Below, one piece after another: positions 29,888 through 39,379 of a stretch of DNA of 64,000 nt. The notes beneath the pieces were generated by a model that was not told where the DNA came from, made no database searches, and saw only the letters and a program-made list of their open reading frames with translations. Origin of the DNA: Akkermansiaceae bacterium (lineage in GTDB: Bacteria; Verrucomicrobiota; Verrucomicrobiia; Verrucomicrobiales; Akkermansiaceae). The stretch is from contig CAISTY010000240.1 in NCBI GenBank assembly GCA_903888515.1, forward strand, positions 1 through 64,000, read 5' to 3'. Numbering within the stretch: the stretch's first letter is position 1; each line of letters starts with the position of its first letter. Made by a program: the position numbers and the translations under genes.

Positions 29888-30433
29888 ATGACGGACACCG
29901 ATGAATTACTTTTGCAAACCTTCGCCAGCACCCGCGATGAAAAGGCCTTCCGTGCCCTAGCGGACCGTTACCTCGGCCTGGTCTTTCATACGGCCATGCG
30001 CCGCACCAACCACCGCCAACTCGCCGAGGAAATCGGCCAGAACATCCTGTGCGCCCTAGCGAAAAAGGCCTCATCGCTAGCAAAAAATCCCGAGCGGCTT
30101 CCGGCATGGCTGCACCGCGCCACCCTCTACGAATCGTCCAAAGCCATGCGTGCGGAAACCTCCCATCAGCGGCGCCAACTCCTCCACATCCCCGCCGCAT
30201 CCCCGCCGCATCCCCACCGGACGACGCCGCGTGGATCGACGCCATCCCCCATCTGGATGCGGCACTCGACCAACTGCCCGATCCGGACCGCCATGTGTTA
30301 TTGCTCCACTTCTTCGAGAACCGTTCGTTCCCCGGCATCGCCCGCTCGCTCGGCAAATCCACCGTCGCCGTGCAAAAACAAGCCGAACGCGCCCTCCAGA
30401 AACTCGCCCGCCTGCTCCGCGCCAAAGGCGTGA
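29888..30433 (+). pseudogene. ECF sigma-70 factor, N-terminal part, frame broken near 30190-30220
   Basis: MTDTDELLLQTFASTRDEKAFRALADRYLGLVFHTAMRRTNHRQLAEEIGQNILCALAKKA is sigma region 2; region 4 (LDQLPDPDRHVLLLHFFENRSFPGIARSLGKSTVAVQKQAERALQKL) lies in another frame. Confidence 0.8.
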
Positions 30434-31617
30434 CCCTAACCGCCACCGCGCTCGCTACCGGCCTCTCCGCCGAGTTCGCCAAGGCCGCCCCTCTAACACT
30501 CGCGCAATCCGCCACTGCCGCCGTGCTAACAGGCACCGCCGCCTATTCCACCACCGGACTCACCCTCATGTTCGCCGTCAAATCCAAGGCCCTCATCCCG
30601 CTCGTCGTCCTGCTCTGCGCCCTGCCGCTGGCGCTCCAACAGGTCGCGATTTCCAACGCGCAAACCCGCATCGCGCAGCTCCAGGCGGGACCACCCGCCA
30701 CACGGACCGCCAATTCCACCACCACGAAGGCCACGGTCAAAACCAATCCCAACAACCTCAGCGCCTGGAAAGACCTTGCCCGAAGGATCGCCTTTCTCGA
30801 ACATGTGGGCGGGGGATCGGCCCGCGAACGCGCGGCATTGGCGGCAAAAATCAAGGACGACGCCCAGCGCGAGAAAATCATGGCCAAACTGAGGCCCCAG
30901 CTACCGGCGACCACTCGCGATGGCAAGTACCCCCCCAAGCCAACCATGAAAATCTCCGCTACCATCACGATGTTGGTCATCGTCGCCTCCGTCACGCTGG
31001 GCTGGCACCAGCGGATCGCTCTCAACCAATTGCACGACGTGGAGCAAGCCATGCTTGCCAAAGCCACAAGCCTAACCGCTGGCGCGAAGTCCGTCGGCGA
31101 TTCCCCTACTCCAGGCACCAGTAAGTCCCGTCCCGACCGCGAGGCTGAGGCGAGATCGACCGCGGGCGACCTGATCGCAACACTCAAGGAGGCGCGAAAA
31201 CCGGTTCAAGACGAACCCTATCGGAACCTGGAGAAACGGGTCGAAACGGTACTGGACCAGACCTATCAAATGAATGGTTCGCAGCTTCAGGCTCTGCTCG
31301 AGAAACTCCGGAATGACCCGGACATGAAGCCTTTCCCACGCCTGGCAGCGATACGCTCTGCCATCATGAGCTTATCCGACACCGATCCGGCGGCGGCCAT
31401 GGCCGTTCTAACTGAAATGGCCGGCCAGTTGGGCGACTCTAGCACCACGTTTGAGCATGTCATCGGGAAATGGGCGTCAACGGACCCGCTAGCCGCGCTG
31501 GCATGGATGCGGGGAAATGCCGCCACGGGCAAGGTCATCGATGTCCGGGACGTCCCATCCCCTTATCGGCATGACGTGGCCAATTTACGTAATCGCCGAA
31601 AATCGCTTGGCATCTGA
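30225..31617 (+). pseudogene. Continuation of the sigma factor (region 4, TM segment) plus a partner/repeat domain with DPxAAxxW motif, truncated
   Basis: Frame of ORF 30049-31617: IDAIPHLDAALDQLPDPDRHVLLLHFFENRSFPGIA...; MKISATITMLVIVASVTLGW; KWASTDPLAALAWMRGN. Confidence 0.7.
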
Positions 31618-31635
31618 AAATAAGAGGGGTAAGCT

Positions 31636-31851
31636 GTGACGAAAGTTCACATCATGAGTACGCTCGTAGAAATCGAAACCGCCGCAGATTCCCTTTCTCC
31701 CGAGGAGAAGGAACAATTGCTCCGTTTTCTTGCTATCCGCTTGAGGACGGAACGTCTGCAACCGGCGTTGCGGATCTATACGGACCACGAGGTCGCCACC
31801 ATGCTCGCTGAGGATGAGGCGGAGGGAGAACAACTCCGCAGGAACCGGTGA
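31636..31851 (+). CDS. Antitoxin-like small protein of a PIN TA module
   Basis: STLVEIETAADSLSPEEKEQLLRFLAIRLR; stop overlaps the next start. Confidence 0.65.
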   Translation: MTKVHIMSTLVEIETAADSLSPEEKEQLLRFLAIRLRTERLQPALRIYTDHEVATMLAEDEAEGEQLRRNR

Positions 31852-32270
31852 ACATATTTCTCGATAGCAGTGTGGTTCTCGCCGCGTGCCTTTCCGCCAC
31901 TGGCGCATCGAGACTGGTATTTGACCTCGCCGCCCGGCAACGCTGGCAACTCCTTGTCTCACCATGGGTTCTGCATGAAGTCCGCGACAACCTTGTTGGA
32001 AAGCCACCCGATGCATCCCGTACTTGGGCTGCGCTTCGTGGTCGCGTCACCGTTGAAGGTGACGAACTCACCTTCAACTGGCCACTTGCCTTCGACGTGG
32101 CCAAGGACAAGCCCGTCCTGATCACCGCGCTGGCCTATGCCGACGTATTGCTCACGCTCGACCGCCATGACTTCCGAGGTTTGTTAGGAAGAACGGTTTA
32201 TGACCTGCGGGTGCTCACGCCTGGCGGGTTCCTGCGTGCCGAGCGCGATGCGGATCGCTTGGTTGAATGA
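31848..32270 (+). CDS. PIN-domain toxin
   Basis: MNIFLDSSVVLAACLSATGASR; VLITALAYADVLLTLDRHDF. Confidence 0.8.
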   Translation: MNIFLDSSVVLAACLSATGASRLVFDLAARQRWQLLVSPWVLHEVRDNLVGKPPDASRTWAALRGRVTVEGDELTFNWPLAFDVAKDKPVLITALAYADVLLTLDRHDFRGLLGRTVYDLRVLTPGGFLRAERDADRLVE

Positions 32271-32468
32271 GCTAATGCCGCACCCGCTAACCATGATGCG
32301 AAGCCAGTGGTCCAGGGGTGCCGTGACCGGCGGACAGCGTAAACTCCCACAGAGCACTTCCTCCATGCGGCCGGAGGCCGCCCACCCGCGTCAAGGCGCT
32401 TGGGAAAGCGCCTCTCCAGACCGCATCGTCGGCCTGCTAGACGACGGCAATCCGGGTGGCGAATCCCA

Positions 32469-33476
32469 TCATTTGATGTCATGTTCCTTGGCAAAGGACG
32501 CAGCGCCCTCCCTGTCATCTTTCGGCCAGTTGCTGTGGATGTTCCTGAGCGTGTTGTCCCGGTAGTTGCCTGGCGGCAGGGTCATGATCCATTGCATGGC
32601 GGTTTGCGGATCGTGTTTGAAGATGGTCTGCGCGTAGCCGCGGATGGCGGCGTTTTTGACCGGCCCCTCGGGAGCGGAAACCAGCCATTTTCCTGCGGCT
32701 TCATAGTCACGTCTCGTCCAACTGCTAATCATATCCATGATGCAACCATCGCCCTTGCCAGGAGGGAAGTTTTTGCCCATCCATTCGATCCATCGGCCTG
32801 TGTCCTCGACGATGCCATTGCTCAGATTTTCACAGAATCGATTGAGTTCCATTGGATTCATTTTCGCATCTTCAACCCATTGGCTCGCATCCGCGAAGCT
32901 CACCTTCCGCAGCCCCTGCGAAAAATAGCCGAGATTATCATCCACCGCTTGAGAGAGTGGCGGAATGCTCCATCACAAATGCCAGTGCGGCGTGGGGGGC
33001 CTTTCTAGCGTAACCCCTGAGCAAAAGGACCGCCTGCTCAGCCCGCTTCTTCTCATCGAGTTCCCGGCTGGCAAGCACGTCGGCAATGAGTATCTTTAAA
33101 CTGGCTGCATCCAGTGCTGCACCTTATCGATCAGATCCCGGGTTTTCATGACGGTGGTGACGTGCAGCCAACCAGCGAGTGTCGGGTGCGTGGTGAGCGA
33201 TTGCGCTTTTTGGGCAAGCTGGATGAAGACGAGTTGCGAGGCGTCCGCTGCCAGGGTGTCATCGCCACAGGTTCGTTTCGCCGCCATGTGGACAAGTGTG
33301 GCATAACGGGCGACAAGGGCACCAAATGCCGATTCACGGCGATGCGCGACCCAAGCGGCGAGCAGTTCGGAATCGGATGCGGCTGACGTTTCCATGTCCT
33401 GTAGTATCATGGGAACATCGCGGGAAAAACAGGACAAAAAAAAATTCGCAGTTTTTCCGTGCCGGGCTAGTGGCAT
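32469..33476 (-). pseudogene. Decayed sigma-factor/repeat-domain gene (region 2 fragment joined to DxxxAxxW repeats, frameshifted)
   Basis: ORF 33096-33476 is sigma region 2 (SDSELLAAWVAHRRESAFGALVARYATLVHMAAKRTCGDDTLAADASQLVFIQLAQKA); ORF 32469-32945 carries repeats (RDYEAAGKWLVSAPEGPVKNAAIRGYAQTIFKHDPQTAMQWIMTLPPGNYRDNTLRNI). Confidence 0.65.
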
Positions 33477-33514
33477 AGGGATGGAACGAGTGGTCAGTTG
33501 AAGACCACGGCAGT

Positions 33515-33568
33515 GGAGGACAGGCGGGACGCCCGTTTTCCAAGACAGCCGGGACGGCTATCCTCCTA
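33515..33568. repeat. Two related intergenic hairpin repeats
   Basis: gaggacaggcgggacgcccgttttcc and caagacagccgggacggctatcctcc; the 19-mer gccgggacggctatcctcc recurs inverted at 51994-52012. Confidence 0.65.
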
Positions 33569-34411
33569 GACCATGTCCCCTAGCAGCGCCTCTGTTAGAC
33601 GGATGGCGTGCACGTTCGGGCGGACCGCATGCACCCGGTGGAGCATGACTCCCATGCGGCGCGCCTGCGCGGTGATCACAGCCGTCGGCGTGTCGCGCAG
33701 GGCGGGAGGATCGTCCGCTCCGATGAGGTGGCCGATGCATGATTTCCGGGACACCCCGAGCATCAATGGCCGGCCCGGCGGGCAGAGCCGATCCAACGAG
33801 CGCAGCAGCGCCAGATTGTGATCGAGGGATTTGCCGAATCCAATACCCGGATCGAAGCACAGCGTTTCGGGATGGAGGCCGGCGTTGCCGAGCGCCGCCA
33901 TGCGTTCGACGAAGAAGGCGCGCACTTCGGCCACCACATCCTGATAGTGCGGCGCGGTTTGCATGGTTCGCGGTTCGCCCTGCATGTGCATGACCACCAC
34001 TCCACAGGTGTTAGAGGCGCAGACACCCGGCATCCCGGGATCCGCACGCAGGCCGCTCACGTCGTTCACAATGTCCGCTCCGGCGGCAAGGGCGGCAGCC
34101 GCGACGGCGGCCTTGGTGGTATCGATCGAGATCCATCCATCCCACTCCGCCCGCAACGCGGCGACCACGGGGATGGCGCGCGAGATTTCATCATCTGCGG
34201 AAACCGGGGAGGCACCGGGGCGTGTCGATTCGCCGCCCATATCGATGATGGTCGCGCCCTCGGCGATCATCCGGCGGGCGTGAACGAGCGCGGCTGACAT
34301 GTGAGCATGGTGGCCGGCGTCGGAAAATGAATCCGGCGTGAGGTTGAGGATCCCCATCACCTGTCCATGCCGGGTGAGATCCAGTGTGCCACGTCGTGTT
34401 TTCCAAAGCAT
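33566..34411 (-). CDS. folP: Dihydropteroate synthase
   Basis: VMGILNLTPDSFSDAGHH; TIIDMGGESTRPGASPVSADDEISR; LCFDPGIGFGKSLDHNLALL. Confidence 0.95.
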   Translation of the reverse strand: MLWKTRRGTLDLTRHGQVMGILNLTPDSFSDAGHHAHMSAALVHARRMIAEGATIIDMGGESTRPGASPVSADDEISRAIPVVAALRAEWDGWISIDTTKAAVAAAALAAGADIVNDVSGLRADPGMPGVCASNTCGVVVMHMQGEPRTMQTAPHYQDVVAEVRAFFVERMAALGNAGLHPETLCFDPGIGFGKSLDHNLALLRSLDRLCPPGRPLMLGVSRKSCIGHLIGADDPPALRDTPTAVITAQARRMGVMLHRVHAVRPNVHAIRLTEALLGDMV

Positions 34412-34463
34412 CGGAGCAATTGGCGGCTTGCAGCGACCGCCCGGTGCGATTACTTTGCCCTGC

Positions 34464-35063
34464 ATGAAGCCGCTGGCAACTTGGAAAATTCTCTGCGTCG
34501 TCGCGGGTTTGATGGTGGCGGTTGTCTGCCAGGCGAAAGAGCCGGCCAAGGACCTCATGGAGGTGGAGGGTCCGAACGTCCGTGTGATGCGCCATGAAGA
34601 CGGATCGCGCACGACGTTCACCCGCACTCCCGACGCCCGGACGCTCACCAAAAAGAAATTCTCCGCCAATGGCGTGCTGACCATGCTCACGGTTTACCGG
34701 ATGGACGCCAACGCCAACCCGATCGGCTGCAAGATTTTCGACGGCCAGAACCAGTTGCTCTACAAAGTCAGCTACGGCTATCGCAAGGTGGACGGGCAAC
34801 TCGTCGAGGAGCGCATGTTTGATGCCCGCGTCACGCGTCGCGATCCGAACACCGGCAAGGAAATGCCGGTGCAGAGGATATGTTATCTTTACGATGCCCA
34901 AGGCAACCGCAGCGCTCCGATCGTTTACAACCTGCTTCCGGGCAAGACCATGGAACAGGTGTTCGGCGTGAAATCCTCCGCGCTGGAAACCAACCCGTTC
35001 AAGCAAGGCGCTCCCAACGTTCCGGTCAATCCCAAGGCAAAACCGGTGGGCAAGGTACCCTGA
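34464..35063 (+). CDS. Hypothetical exported protein
   Basis: MKPLATWKILCVVAGLMVAVVCQAKEPAKD signal peptide; no recognised domain. Confidence 0.6.
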   Translation: MKPLATWKILCVVAGLMVAVVCQAKEPAKDLMEVEGPNVRVMRHEDGSRTTFTRTPDARTLTKKKFSANGVLTMLTVYRMDANANPIGCKIFDGQNQLLYKVSYGYRKVDGQLVEERMFDARVTRRDPNTGKEMPVQRICYLYDAQGNRSAPIVYNLLPGKTMEQVFGVKSSALETNPFKQGAPNVPVNPKAKPVGKVP

Positions 35064-35144
35064 ATCATCCGGGCTTTTCCTCCCGCGCCATCGCCTGATA
35101 GACTCCCCGCGAGGATGATCCCGGAAAAGGAATTCTAACCACGC

Positions 35145-35420
35145 ATGATCGCCAAACGAGTCATCTTTGAAGGCCGCGTCCAGGGCGTCGGCTTCCGCTA
35201 TACCGTGAAAAACCTGGCACGCGGCTTCGACGTCTGCGGCGGAGTAAGAAACCTGCCCGATGGCAATGTTGAACTCAAGGTCATGGGCGAGCCGGATGAA
35301 GTCGCATCCTTCATCCGCGAAATCATCGTGGAGTCCCCGCTCGCCCACAACATCAGGAACCATTACACCGAAATCATTCCTGCGTTGGAAAACCACGCGG
35401 GCTTCCGGATCGAACGTTAG
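35145..35420 (+). CDS. acyP: Acylphosphatase
   Basis: RVIFEGRVQGVGFRYTVKNLARGFDVCGGVRNLPDGNVEL. Confidence 0.95.
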   Translation: MIAKRVIFEGRVQGVGFRYTVKNLARGFDVCGGVRNLPDGNVELKVMGEPDEVASFIREIIVESPLAHNIRNHYTEIIPALENHAGFRIER

Positions 35421-35441
35421 ATTTTCCCAACACGCCATCCC

Positions 35442-36503
35442 TTACTCGGCCAGCATGTCCTGGAAAACCTGGATGTTCGCGGCTGCGGACTTGCGCAGGG
35501 CGGCGCGGAATTCGGTGATCGCATGGCGGCGTTTGACGGCTTCGAGTGCGGCGAGGATTTCGGGTTGCGCCTGATCGAATGTCCGCGGCGCGGCGGATTT
35601 GCGGCCGGTCACTTCGACGAGATGCCAGCCGAGACGGGTGCGGACCAGAGTCGGCTGATGGATGGCCAGCGGAAAAACCGCAGCGGCGAAATCTGCGGGC
35701 AGACGCGCGCGCGTCATCCATCCGAGCGATCCACCATGGTCCTTGGTGGCGGAATCCTCACTGATTTCCTTGACGAGGGTGGCAAAATCCCGGCGCCCTT
35801 CTGTTAGATCAGCCAGGGCCGCCGCAAGTTTCGCCTTCGCCACGTCCGGCGGATGATCGAGCGTCGGGATGAAAATATGGCGGGCCTCGATGCGTTCGGG
35901 CCATGCGAGTTGCTGCTGGTTTTCCTCAAACCATTGCCGCGCTTCGTCATCGGTGATGCGGACGAGCGTGTCGATCTCGGATGCGACGTATTTTTCCTGC
36001 TGGATGCGGGCGGCGAGACGGTTGCGCAGATCCTGCATGCTGGCAATGCCTTGGGATTTCATCGCGCTTGCCATGGCATCTGCCGATTCAAAGCGTGTGC
36101 GGAACCGCTCCAGCCGCTCATGGATTTCCTCGTCGCTGACCTTGAGTGATGCGGCGATGTCCCCGGCTTTGACACGCAACAACTCGTGATCGATCAAGGC
36201 ATCGAGAGCGGATTCCAGCGCGGCTTTTCGATCTATCGGAGTGAGCGCCTCCATGGATTTCCCTTCGAACCAGAGGCTTTCGCGCACCGCTCGGTCGAGT
36301 TGGCTGCGGGTGATTTGGTAATCGAAAACGCGGGCGACGATGTCCTGGGACCGCGCATTGGCGTTGCCCCCCAGAGTGGTGGAAATGGTGTGATCGATCC
36401 CGCGTCGCAGCGGCCCCTTGAACACGCAAAGGTCACCGGTTAGATAAGCGATGACCGCCCCATAAATGACGAGACGCAGGGTGAATTTGCCGAGTGGGGA
36501 CAT
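35442..36503 (-). CDS. PpiC-type peptidylprolyl isomerase/SurA-like protein
   Basis: ARHIFIPTLDHPPDVAKAKLAAALADLTEGRRDFATLVKEISEDSATKDHGGSLGWM. Confidence 0.85.
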   Translation of the reverse strand: MSPLGKFTLRLVIYGAVIAYLTGDLCVFKGPLRRGIDHTISTTLGGNANARSQDIVARVFDYQITRSQLDRAVRESLWFEGKSMEALTPIDRKAALESALDALIDHELLRVKAGDIAASLKVSDEEIHERLERFRTRFESADAMASAMKSQGIASMQDLRNRLAARIQQEKYVASEIDTLVRITDDEARQWFEENQQQLAWPERIEARHIFIPTLDHPPDVAKAKLAAALADLTEGRRDFATLVKEISEDSATKDHGGSLGWMTRARLPADFAAAVFPLAIHQPTLVRTRLGWHLVEVTGRKSAAPRTFDQAQPEILAALEAVKRRHAITEFRAALRKSAAANIQVFQDMLAE

Positions 36504-36713
36504 ATCAGGAGAGCCGGGCGACGTGAGTCGTTCGCCGCGTAACCGATTCAAGCCTTCAATGGAAGCCAAATGATTGCTGGATTTCCCGCAACCATCCATC
36601 ACCCCGATCTTGCAGCACACCTGGCATGTCCTTATGAACACGCTGGCATTTTCCCGCGAAATATCTTGGCGAAGCGGAGTGGATAGCTATTTTCGCGCTC
36701 GACGGATTGTCCC

Positions 36714-37970
36714 ATGATTCTGACCAAATCCCCCATTTCCCAGCATGATCCAGCCGGACCCGCTCCCTCGCAGTCCTCGATGCTGCGGTTTGCCCGTCGC
36801 TTCGGCCCTCATTTCCCCGCCATCCGGTCCGGTCACCGGCTCTTGCATCGGCGCGCACCCCAAGAACTCGTTCCCAGCAGTCCCTATTATCTGATTGATG
36901 AGAGGAAACTTTTGAAAAACCTGGAGATCATCCAACAGGTGCGCGAGCTCACAGGAGCGAAATCGGTTCTTGCCCTGAAGTGCTTTTCCACCTGGTCGGT
37001 GTTCGGGCTCATGCGCGATTATTTGGATGGGACGACCAGCAGTTCGCTCCTTGAGGCCCGGCTGGGCCATGAAAAATTCGGCAAGGAAGTGCATGCCTAC
37101 AGTGTCGGATTTTCACGCGCGGAGGTCAGGCAGGTTAGTGCCTTTGCGGATAAAGTGATTTTCAATTCCATATCCCAGTTGAAACGATATGGCCACGAGG
37201 CGCGTGGCGTCAAGCTGGGCCTGCGGGTTAATCCCGGGGTCAGTCATTCTCATTTCGATCTGGCAGATCCGGCCCGGCGGTTTTCGCGGCTCGGGGTGAC
37301 GGACCATGCCGCGCTGATGGAAGTGGCACCCCAGCTCAGCGGGGTGATGTTTCATTTCAACTGTGAAAACGACCAGTTCATGAGTTTCGCGGCAGCACTC
37401 GACGCGATTGGAAAATCTTACGGTCCCGTGCTAAAAAAAATGCAGTGGGTCAGCTTGGGCGGCGGGTTGTCTTTCACAAAAGACGGATATCCCCTGCGGC
37501 AGTTCTGCCGACGCCTGAAACAGTTCAGCAAGGAGTTTGACGTTCAACTGTATCTGGAACCCGGTGAGGCCGTCATTACGGGCTGTGCAGAACTCGTCGC
37601 AACCGTGCTGGATGTCGTGCATAACGAAATGGATATCGCGATTCTGGACATCTCGGTCGAGGCGCATATGCTGGATCATCTGATCTATCAAACCAGTCCC
37701 GAAATCAATGCGCCCGGGCCGGGCCGCCACCCCGTTCTGATTGCGGGCCGATCCTGCCTTGCGGGTGACGTGTTCGGAACCTACAAACTCAATCAACGGC
37801 TGCGTCCCGGCACGATCATCCGTCTGGCCGATGCCGCCGGCTACACCATGGTTAAGAAAAACTGGTTCAACGGCTTGCCCATGCCGTCTATTTGCGTGAG
37901 AAGGCTCAGCGGAAAGCTGGATATCGTTCGCCGCTTCAGCTACAGGGATTACGAGGAAAGTCTGTCATAA
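36714..37970 (+). CDS. nspC: Carboxynorspermidine decarboxylase
   Basis: YYLIDERKLLKNLEIIQQVRELTGAKSVLALKCFS; GVMFHFNCENDQF; SLGGGLSFTKDGYP; GRSCLAGDVFG. Confidence 0.9.
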   Translation: MILTKSPISQHDPAGPAPSQSSMLRFARRFGPHFPAIRSGHRLLHRRAPQELVPSSPYYLIDERKLLKNLEIIQQVRELTGAKSVLALKCFSTWSVFGLMRDYLDGTTSSSLLEARLGHEKFGKEVHAYSVGFSRAEVRQVSAFADKVIFNSISQLKRYGHEARGVKLGLRVNPGVSHSHFDLADPARRFSRLGVTDHAALMEVAPQLSGVMFHFNCENDQFMSFAAALDAIGKSYGPVLKKMQWVSLGGGLSFTKDGYPLRQFCRRLKQFSKEFDVQLYLEPGEAVITGCAELVATVLDVVHNEMDIAILDISVEAHMLDHLIYQTSPEINAPGPGRHPVLIAGRSCLAGDVFGTYKLNQRLRPGTIIRLADAAGYTMVKKNWFNGLPMPSICVRRLSGKLDIVRRFSYRDYEESLS

Positions 37971-37983
37971 CCAAGAATTACTC

Positions 37984-39366
37984 ATGAAACAGAATGTATT
38001 GATTATAGGTGCGGGCGGAGTCGCCCATGTGACGGCCCACAAAGCGGCCATGAACAACGACGTGCTCGGAGATATCTGCATTGCATCGCGAACCCGGTCA
38101 AAATGTGACGAGATTATCGAGAGTGTGAAACGGATGGGACACCTCAAGGATCCATCCAAAAAACTCTATTCCCGACAAATTGACGCCCTCGATATTCCCG
38201 CAACCATCAAGCTGATCAAGTCAACCAAATCCGGAATCGTGATCAATCTCGGCAATGCGTTCATCAACATGTCCGTTCTGGAGGCGTGCTTGGAGACCGG
38301 TGCGGCTTATCTGGATACTGCGATACATGAGGAGCCCGACAAGGTTTGCGAGGAGCCGCCGTGGTACGCCAATTACGAATGGAAGCGCAAAGAACGTTGC
38401 AAGGAAAATGGCCTGACCGCCATTCTGGGCGTGGGGTTTGATCCCGGCGTTGTAAATGCCTATTGCGCGTTGGCTCGGAAACGCTACTTCGACAAAATTG
38501 ATACCATTGACATCATGGACGTCAATGCCGGCAGCCATGGCAAGTATTTCGCCACCAACTTCGATCCGGAAATCAATTTCCGGGAATTCATCAAGGTGTG
38601 GACTTGGATTAACCGGCAATGGCGGGAATTCCCGACGCACTCCGTCAAGCGTGTCTATGATTTCCCGGTGGTGGGCCCTCGTCCTATTTACCTCAACGGG
38701 CATGATGAGTTGCATTCGCTGTCAAAAAACATGGACGCCAACAGCATCCGGTTCTGGATGGGTTTCGGCGACCACTATATCAATGTATTCACGGTGTTGC
38801 GCACCCTTGGATTCCTGTCTCATTTGCCGGTAACCCTCACCACAGGACAGGAAGTGGTGCCGCTGAAAGTCGTTAAAGCCCTGCTGCCTGATCCCAAAAC
38901 ACTGGCGCCAGGCTATACCGGCAAAACTTGCATCGGCAATTTCGTCAAGGGATGGAAGAATGGCAAACAGCGGGAAGTGCTTATCTATCAGGTTTCCGAT
39001 CACCACGAATGCTACCGGGAAATCGAATCGCAGGGGATCAGCTACACTGCGGGCGTTCCTCCGGTAGCGGCGGCGATGCTTGTGGCGAAGGGTATTTGGG
39101 ATTCGAAAACCATGGTGAACGTGGAGGAACTCGACCCCGAGCCCTTTATCGCCATCCTCGACAAGATAGGACTGCCCACGGTCGTCAAGGAGATCAAGCC
39201 CGGCAGCAAGTATTCGTTTGATGGAACGGTGCGTGATCTGCAGACCGAACTCGCCGAATCCACCGCTACAGTCACCGTTTCGGCCGCCAATCCCATGCTG
39301 GCACTGGCGTCACGGCCTGCGGCGAAATCGCCTGGCAAAGCGACCAGGCCCAAAAAGAAATCATGA
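37984..39366 (+). CDS. Carboxy(nor)spermidine synthase, saccharopine dehydrogenase family
   Basis: MKQNVLIIGAGGVAHVTAHKAAMN; LGVGFDPGVVNAYCALA; adjacent to nspC. Confidence 0.88.
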   Translation: MKQNVLIIGAGGVAHVTAHKAAMNNDVLGDICIASRTRSKCDEIIESVKRMGHLKDPSKKLYSRQIDALDIPATIKLIKSTKSGIVINLGNAFINMSVLEACLETGAAYLDTAIHEEPDKVCEEPPWYANYEWKRKERCKENGLTAILGVGFDPGVVNAYCALARKRYFDKIDTIDIMDVNAGSHGKYFATNFDPEINFREFIKVWTWINRQWREFPTHSVKRVYDFPVVGPRPIYLNGHDELHSLSKNMDANSIRFWMGFGDHYINVFTVLRTLGFLSHLPVTLTTGQEVVPLKVVKALLPDPKTLAPGYTGKTCIGNFVKGWKNGKQREVLIYQVSDHHECYREIESQGISYTAGVPPVAAAMLVAKGIWDSKTMVNVEELDPEPFIAILDKIGLPTVVKEIKPGSKYSFDGTVRDLQTELAESTATVTVSAANPMLALASRPAAKSPGKATRPKKKS

Positions 39367-39379
39367 AGGACGGCGGCGC

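Noticed and set aside
29682-29891. ORF MECGGKRSATPLW...
   Set aside because: The coding appearance comes from an intergenic repeat element; no start-site or domain support.
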